Below are positions 58,867-64,000 of a stretch of 64,000 bases of DNA, piece after piece (position 1 is the first letter of the stretch; every line of letters begins with the position of its first letter). The notes beneath the pieces are model-generated. The model was not told the DNA's origin. It searched no databases and worked only from the letters and a program-made list of their open reading frames with translations. Source of the DNA: CAIQPS01 sp963721365 (GTDB lineage: Bacteria > Actinomycetota > Thermoleophilia > RBG-16-64-13); contig CAVRJE010000008.1 in the NCBI GenBank assembly GCA_963721365.1, positions 62,001 through 126,000 of the forward strand, in the 5' to 3' direction. Made by a program: the position numbers and the translations under genes.

Positions 58867-60050
58867 CACGGCCACCGTCTGATCGGCGATGAGTCTCTCT
58901 TCATCCGTCGGCACCACCAGGACCCGCACCCTCGCACCCGGGGCGCCGATGTCCGCCTCCACCCCCCGGGCATTCGAGTTGGAGTCGGCGTCGATCTCGA
59001 TGCCGAGAAAGCCCAGCCCCTCGCAGGCCGCCGCCCGTATTTCGGGGCTGTTCTCTCCAACGCCGGCCGTGAATATGAGGACGTCCAGCCCCCCCATCGC
59101 GGCCGCGAACGCGCCCACATACTTCTTCAGGCGGTACGAGTACAGGTCGAGTGCCAGCCGGCAGCGCTCGTCCCCGGTGGCTGCGCGCGCGGCGACGTCT
59201 CGCATGTCGTTGCCGACCCCCGAGACCCCGAGTAGGCCGCTCTCCTGGTTGAGCACGCGATCGAGATCATCCGCCGTCAATCCAAGTTCTCTCATCAAGT
59301 GCAGGAGCACACCCGGATCCACATCCCCGCCTCGCGTCCCCATAACCAGTCCCTCGAGCGGCGTCAGCCCCATGCTGGTATCCACAGACCTACCCCGATC
59401 GACCGCGGTGATGCTCGCCCCGTTTCCAAGATGAGCGACAGCGACTTTGAGCGCCGAGAGCCTGCCCCCGAGCATGACATCGGCCCTCTGGTAGACCGAC
59501 TGGAAAGAGATACCGTGAAAGCCGTAGCGCCGTACACCGTGATCCCGGTAGTACTCGTACGGGAGGGCGTACACGTGTGCCTTGGCGGGGATACTCGCGT
59601 GGAACGCCGTGTCGAAGACGGCGACTTGGGGAGTTTGGGGGAGGATCCGGAGCGACTCCCGGATGCCGAGAAGGGCGGGCGGGTTGTGCAGAGGCGCCAG
59701 AGGGGTGCATTCCTCGATGCTGGCAATGACGTCCGGGGTCAGCAAAGCGGGGGCGCTGAAGAAGCTCCCCCCGTGCACCACGCGGTGGCCCACCGCCGAC
59801 ACCTCGGACAGATCCTTCACCACTCCGGTCCGCGGATCCAGCAGCGATTCCAGGATCAACTCTAGTCCCCGGCCGTGACCGGGGATAGCTGTCTGCCGGC
59901 TCTGCTCATGGGTCCCGTCTGCGACTCGATGCGGGCACCATCGTCTCCTATGCGGCTGACCAAGCCCCGGGCCAGCGCGGACTGGCCGACCGCGTCGTGG
60001 AGCTGATACTTGATGGACGAGCTGCCGCAATTGAGCACAAGGACTTTCAT
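58831..60050 (-). CDS. ackA: Acetate kinase (one frameshift)
   Basis: About 405 residues. N-terminal MKVLVLNCGSSSIKYQLHD, VGHRVVHGGSFF, PLAPLHNPPALLGI, FDTAFHASIPAKAHVYALP, RRYGFHGISFQSV, AHLGNGASITAVDRGRSVDT, FTAGVGENSPEIR. Makes ATP from acetyl phosphate. ATG at 60050. Frame change near 59880. It begins 28 bases downstream of the 3-hydroxyisobutyrate-dehydrogenase-like gene and converges on the dehydratase gene with overlapping ends. Confidence 0.95.
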
Positions 60051-60078
60051 GTATTCCGCTCGACCCCGCTCAAGCCGC

Positions 60079-60978
60079 TCAAGTACGGTCTTCCAGGGGC
60101 TCCAGGCCGGCCCGCTTCTCGAGGTCGAGCACGATGGCCGAATAGTCCTGCCACTCACGGCCCGCGGCCATACTCCGATCGTAGAGGTCGCGGACCTTCT
60201 GGGTGGCGGGGAGCTCCACGCCCACCCCTGCCGCCGCTTCCAGCGCGAGGTCGAGGTCTTTGGCGATGTTGTGCATGCTCATGGCCGGGTTTTCGTAGTC
60301 GCGGGCGGCGAGGGTGGGGATCTTGCCTTTGACCGCGCCTGACGCGACCGCGCTATTGCCGATGACGTCGAGCATGACCTGCCAATCCAGCCCCGCCTTC
60401 TCCCCCATCACCAATCCCTCCGCCCACACCTGCATGTTGGCGGCGATCATCATCTGGTGTATGAGCTTCAGATAGCGCGACTTCTCACCCGAGCCCACGT
60501 AGTACTGGGTCTGGCTGAGCACGGCCAACACCGGCGCGGCCGCTTCAGAGACGGCCCGCTCGCCCGATACGATCAGCGTCAACCGGCCGGCTTCCGCCAC
60601 GGTGGTGGTGCCGCTGACGGGCGCGCGAAGGAAGGCGACGCCGGACGATTCGAGAACGCCCGCGATCTCCGCGGATTCAGATGGAGCGATGGTCGCGAAG
60701 TCGACCAGCATGCGGGGGAGCGGATCTGCGTTGAGCACGCCCCCGGGCCCCTGCACCACGTGTTTGAGGGCTGCCCCGTCGGTCAGATTGCAGAGCACCA
60801 TGTCTTTTCCCGCCGCCGCTTCGGCCGGAGAGGCCGCGACCGCCGCACCGGCTTCGGCAAGTGGGCGCGTCTTTTCCGGCGTCCGGTTCCACACCGTCAC
60901 GCCGTACCCGGCGTTCAAGAGGCGGACCGTCATGCGGGAGCCCATGGCTCCCGTCCCAAGGAAACCTATAGTCGTCAT
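60079..60978 (-). CDS. 3-hydroxyisobutyrate dehydrogenase-family protein
   Basis: 299 residues, complete. Rossmann motif TTIGFLGTGAMGSRMTVRLL, FLRAPVSGTTTVAEAGRLTL, the catalytic lysine region SRYLKLIHQMMIAANM, C-terminal QDYSAIVLDLEK. Beta-hydroxyacid dehydrogenase; 3-hydroxyisobutyrate, glyoxylate/succinic semialdehyde or tartronate semialdehyde are all possible substrates. ATG at 60978, with ATGACG and no obvious ribosome site. Confidence 0.9.
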   Translation of the reverse strand: MTTIGFLGTGAMGSRMTVRLLNAGYGVTVWNRTPEKTRPLAEAGAAVAASPAEAAAGKDMVLCNLTDGAALKHVVQGPGGVLNADPLPRMLVDFATIAPSESAEIAGVLESSGVAFLRAPVSGTTTVAEAGRLTLIVSGERAVSEAAAPVLAVLSQTQYYVGSGEKSRYLKLIHQMMIAANMQVWAEGLVMGEKAGLDWQVMLDVIGNSAVASGAVKGKIPTLAARDYENPAMSMHNIAKDLDLALEAAAGVGVELPATQKVRDLYDRSMAAGREWQDYSAIVLDLEKRAGLEPLEDRT

Positions 60979-61035
60979 ATACGCCAATATACGTCAAGTC
61001 GTGGGCGAGCGCGGTAACGTCCCTTCATAGCGGGA

Positions 61036-61076
61036 GGGCCCGAGGCGACGGAGCGTCGCTCCATCGCCTCGGGCCC
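61036..61076 (-). terminator. 20-bp hairpin after the binding-protein gene
   Basis: GGGCCCGAGGCGACGGAGCG (61036-61055) and its near-perfect complement at 61057-61076 (one G-T mismatch) lie about 45 bases beyond the stop of the binding-protein gene. No T-tract follows. Confidence 0.6.
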
Positions 61077-61120
61077 CCGAAGACCTCAGATGGGTCGCCG
61101 GTTGCTGTGCGCTGAACCCC

Positions 61121-62551
61121 CTACGCGCCCGAACCCGGCAGAGGCAGAAGCGTGCTGGTAATCGGGATCATCGGCCAGCCTTTGTTGCTGCACTGGATCA
61201 GGTCGTAGGTCCACTTGTCGGACGGACGCCATTGACCACCGGAGAGCGGCGTGCGCACCACGTTCGGCACCGGACGGGTGCCGCCTTCGGCCCCGACCGG
61301 CTGCGTAAAGTCGAGCGGACCATCGATCGTCTGCATGTTGGTCTTGCTGACGGCGTCGATGATCACGTTCTTGTCATCGACGTTGGTGGTGCGCTTGAGC
61401 ACGTCGACAGCCCACTCGAAGACCAAGAAGTGCAACAGCGGCTGGGTCCACTGTTTGCCCGTCGCGGTAGTGTAGTTGTCGGCGAACTGCTGGCAGGTCT
61501 CGCCGGTCAGCGGCGAGGTGAAGGGATAGGTCGGGTGCCACCACACCGTGGTGCAGAGATTCTCCCCGATTGCGCCGAGAGCGTCCCCGGTCTGCGGGAA
61601 GAGCAGGGCTTTGCCCACGCCAGCGATCTTCGGCGTGTAGCCCTGCTGCTTGCACTGGCTCCAGAAGTTCGTGAAGTCGGGCGGGCTCATGACCCCGGAG
61701 ATGATCTCTGCGCCGCCTTTCTTGAACTTGTCGATGATGGAGGTGTAGTCCTCGGTCCCGTCCTGGAACGAGCCCCCATCGATGATGGTGTAGCCGGCTG
61801 CCTTGACTGGATCCGGCCACTTGGCGCGGTAGTTGTTGCCGTCGGCGTCGTTGGGCCACATCACCCCGACGATCTTGTTGTTCGGCACCTGCGACCACAG
61901 GTCGAAGTAGATGCCGAAGTTGTCTTCCTGGCCCCAGAAGGCGTGGTAGGTCCACTTGAAGCCGACCTTGGGATCGCCGTTGCGGCCCATGAACCAGGCC
62001 TGCCACGGCGTGTCGCAGCTGATACATGGGACTTCGAACGCCTCGGCCTGGTCGGACACCGGGATCACGTTGTCCGCGCTGGAAGCGGCCATGAGGATAT
62101 CGACCTTGGTGTTCTGGATGAGGTCGCCGGCGACCTGGCTGGAACGGTTCGAGCTGGACTGGCTATCCTCGATCACGGTGGTGATCTTGTGCATCTTGCC
62201 GTCGCCGCATACCACCCCTTCCCCGATCACTTCGTTGAAATGATCGAGGCAATACTTGTCGGCCGCCCCAAAGGAGGCCAGCGGCCCGGTCAACGGCCCC
62301 ACAAACCCGAGCTTGATCTCGCGGCCCTGTTCTGCCGCGGCGCTGACTGTGGTAGTGCTTCCCGGCGCGGCGCCGGTGGTAGTGGTCGCGGCGCCCGCGG
62401 TGGTAGTGGTCGCGGCCGCCCCGGTCGTGGTGGTCGCCTCTTCCCCGCCGCATGCGGCGACAAGGCCGCCAAGGCCCGCGCCGAGGCCGATCGTGGCCCC
62501 CGCCACCCCTGCGATCTTCAGAAAGTCTCTACGGCTTACTGCTTCGGACAT
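61121..62551 (-). CDS. Tat-exported lipoprotein, branched-chain-amino-acid-type ABC substrate-binding protein
   Basis: 476 residues, complete. Twin-arginine motif VSRRDFLKIAGVAGA, lipobox LVAACGG, then a Thr-rich linker with ATTTTGAA repeats. The mature part is a periplasmic-binding fold type I (LivK-like): KLGFVGPLTGPLASFGAADK, VIEDSQSSSNRSSQVAGDLI, IVGVMWPNDADGNNYRA, CQQFADNYTTATGKQWTQP. ATG at 62551 after GAGGGGAAG is chosen over upstream starts. No permease or ATPase is in view. The ligand is unknown; the neighbour is a molybdopterin oxidoreductase. Confidence 0.92.
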   Translation of the reverse strand: MSEAVSRRDFLKIAGVAGATIGLGAGLGGLVAACGGEEATTTTGAAATTTTAGAATTTTGAAPGSTTTVSAAAEQGREIKLGFVGPLTGPLASFGAADKYCLDHFNEVIGEGVVCGDGKMHKITTVIEDSQSSSNRSSQVAGDLIQNTKVDILMAASSADNVIPVSDQAEAFEVPCISCDTPWQAWFMGRNGDPKVGFKWTYHAFWGQEDNFGIYFDLWSQVPNNKIVGVMWPNDADGNNYRAKWPDPVKAAGYTIIDGGSFQDGTEDYTSIIDKFKKGGAEIISGVMSPPDFTNFWSQCKQQGYTPKIAGVGKALLFPQTGDALGAIGENLCTTVWWHPTYPFTSPLTGETCQQFADNYTTATGKQWTQPLLHFLVFEWAVDVLKRTTNVDDKNVIIDAVSKTNMQTIDGPLDFTQPVGAEGGTRPVPNVVRTPLSGGQWRPSDKWTYDLIQCSNKGWPMIPITSTLLPLPGSGA

Positions 62552-62635
62552 GCTTCCCCTCCCTAACGAATGATTAAAGCTTCTCGAACATGCCATCCCG
62601 TGCGCTGGTCCGCGAGACCCTTGCGTCGACCGGCA

Positions 62636-64000
62636 TCACCCCCTCATCTCGGCGGCAACACTGCATAGGGTACCTCTCAGGGGTACGGAACCGCATATCT
62701 CCTCCCAGGGCGGGCCCATGTCGAGAACGGCGTTGACGTTCGACTCAAAACAGCCGTGCTCGGTGCCCGGCCGCTCTGGGAACCACCAGCCGTAAGCGGC
62801 GCTGACCACCCGGGGATCGATGCCGTCGGAGAGCCTGGCCTTGAGCCTGACTCTCTCCCCTGGCTTGCGCGGAGTCTCCAACCATACCCAGTCGCCCTCT
62901 CGTATCCGCAGACCGGCCGCGGTCCGCGGGTGCATCTCGATCTCCGGGTCCGGACGCCGGCCGCGTAGTCCCGGCACCTGCCGGCCCTCGGAGGTCATGA
63001 ACTCGATCTGCCTGGCCCCGCTGATCAGGATGAGCGGGTATCTGGCCAGCAGTTCCGGGCTGCTCACCGGGCTCTCCGAAGGCTCCACGTAGGCGGGGAG
63101 CGGATCGTAGCCCAGGGCCGCGAAGCGGCCTGCCGCGAGCTCGACCTTTCCGGAGGGCGTGTCGAACCCGTTCTGCTCGTACTTGCGGTAGCGGCGTGGC
63201 TCCTGGTAGTAGCCCACCTTCTTGAGTTCGTCGAAGGTCAGGCCCATGCCCGGCCACCATCCAGTCGTAGCACTCCGCCGGGCTGTCCCACGGGATCCTG
63301 GCCCTGTCGGCCCACGGGATCCGCCCGACCAGATCCATGACGATCGCGAGGTCATCCCGGGCCTCACCCTGAGGTTCGACGGCCTTCTGCCGGGCGGCGA
63401 TGTAGTCGGTATAGCCGTCGTCGCAGAGCTCGTCGCGCTCCAGCCAGGTGGTGGCCGGCAGTACGTAGTCGGCGATTTCGGCGGTGGGTGTCATGAAGTA
63501 GTCGGCAACCACGAGCAGGTCGAGATTGAGCATCGCGTCGCGGAACCGGCGGACGTCCATGGTGGTGACGACAGGATTGCCGCCCGAACAGTACATGGCT
63601 TTGAGGGGGTGGGCGGCTTTGCCCTCCATCGCCTCCATGCCTACATGAGCATGCACGAACATGAGGGTGGGGCCGCCGCAGAAGCGCCCGCGAGGGCTGG
63701 CGGTGAGCGGGAACCGCTCGGCACCCAGCCGCCGCTCCTCGACCTCGGGCGGCGGCGCGCACACGGCTCCTCCGGAGAGGATGCCGCTACGGTAGTAGCC
63801 GGGGATCTTCGGAGGCAGCAGGTTGCCGCCCTCCACGTCGAGGTTGCCGGTGATGGCGACCAGATCGATCATCGCCCGGCTCGATTGAGTGGAGCAGAGG
63901 TTCTGGTCCATCGCGACCCGGTGATGGAGCACCGCCGGCTTGGTGGTGGCGTAGAGCCGGGCGGCCTCGCGGATCTTCTCCGCGGGTAGCCATGTGATCT
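62636..64000 (-). CDS. Molybdopterin oxidoreductase, C-terminal part (5' end outside window, one frameshift)
   Basis: About 450 residues of a DMSO-reductase-family catalytic subunit. MIDLVAITGNLDVEGGNLLP, MYCSGGNPVVTTMDVRRFRD, DYFMTPTAEIADYVLPATTW, ERDELCDDGYTDYIAARQKA, and the C-terminal cofactor-binding domain with LILISGARQIEFMTSEGRQV, IEMHPRTAAGLRIREGDWVW and AYGWWFPERPGTE. Substrate not inferable from this part. Frame change near 63250. The N-terminal cluster and the start lie beyond base 64000. Confidence 0.9.

Overview
The window is GC-rich bacterial chromosome with short gaps, small minus-strand operons, frequent GTG starts and short start/stop overlaps. Thr-rich linkers behind lipoprotein signals, a DtxR-type iron regulator, candidate leaderless starts and the Ala/Pro/Gly-rich protein style point to an Actinomycetota lineage. 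FeoB, a hemerythrin-like protein behind an FNR/DNR-like box, two 2-hydroxyacyl-CoA-dehydratase-type proteins, acetate kinase, a DUF362-ferredoxin protein and a molybdopterin oxidoreductase suggest an anaerobe or facultative anaerobe. This placement is inference; no rRNA or tRNA gene was seen.

The most important caveat is sequence quality. About half of the genes can be read only by changing frame one to eight times, while neighbours such as hisA, hisD, leuB, leuC, leuD and pabBC are intact. Conserved catalytic motifs survive on both sides of the breaks, so most are probably indel errors of a draft or long-read assembly. Broken genes are therefore given here as single CDS spans with approximate break points.

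Layout. 1-5.2 kb: LiaF-like membrane protein (left edge), glutamate dehydrogenase, and a large protein with two receiver domains joined to a PEP-synthase-type ATP-grasp domain. 5.3-13.2 kb: dnaE-hisDBHAF on the minus strand. 13.4-17.2 kb: ilvE, cimA, a fumarylacetoacetate-hydrolase-family gene and a DUF985 cupin. 17.4-22.3 kb: feoB, a DtxR-FeoA protein with operator, an RRM protein, two universal stress proteins and a DUF1003 protein. 22.4-25.3 kb: leuCDB. 25.3-28.4 kb: hemerythrin-like protein and partner, SanA-like protein and HAD phosphatase. 28.4-34.1 kb: three WG-repeat proteins, an epimerase, an MFS transporter and a MscS channel. 34.2-36.3 kb: small membrane protein, LigD-type 3'-phosphoesterase and NAD(P)-binding protein. 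36.3-41.1 kb: sulfur/cysteine genes (rrf2, metY, cysK, a MoeB/ThiF-like E1). 41-48 kb: small proteins, NagD-like phosphatase, DUF362-ferredoxin protein, FNR-type reductase and pabBC. 47.3-52.7 kb: leuA-acnA-uppP behind a leucine-rich leader peptide. 52.8-64 kb: DUF3795 protein, nitrilase, dipeptidase, transglutaminase-like protein, dehydratase pair, ackA, 3-hydroxyisobutyrate-dehydrogenase-like protein, Tat lipoprotein binding protein and a molybdopterin oxidoreductase running off the right edge.

Together leuA, leuCDB, cimA and ilvE give most of a leucine/isoleucine branch that makes 2-oxobutyrate from pyruvate (citramalate route). The clearest regulatory features are the leuA leader peptide, the iron box in front of dtxR-feoA-feoB, the phased direct repeats in the rrf2 promoter, and a CsoR/CstR-like palindrome in front of the E1-like gene. 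No mobile element, prophage or CRISPR array was seen, and no gap over 300 bases lacks a gene.
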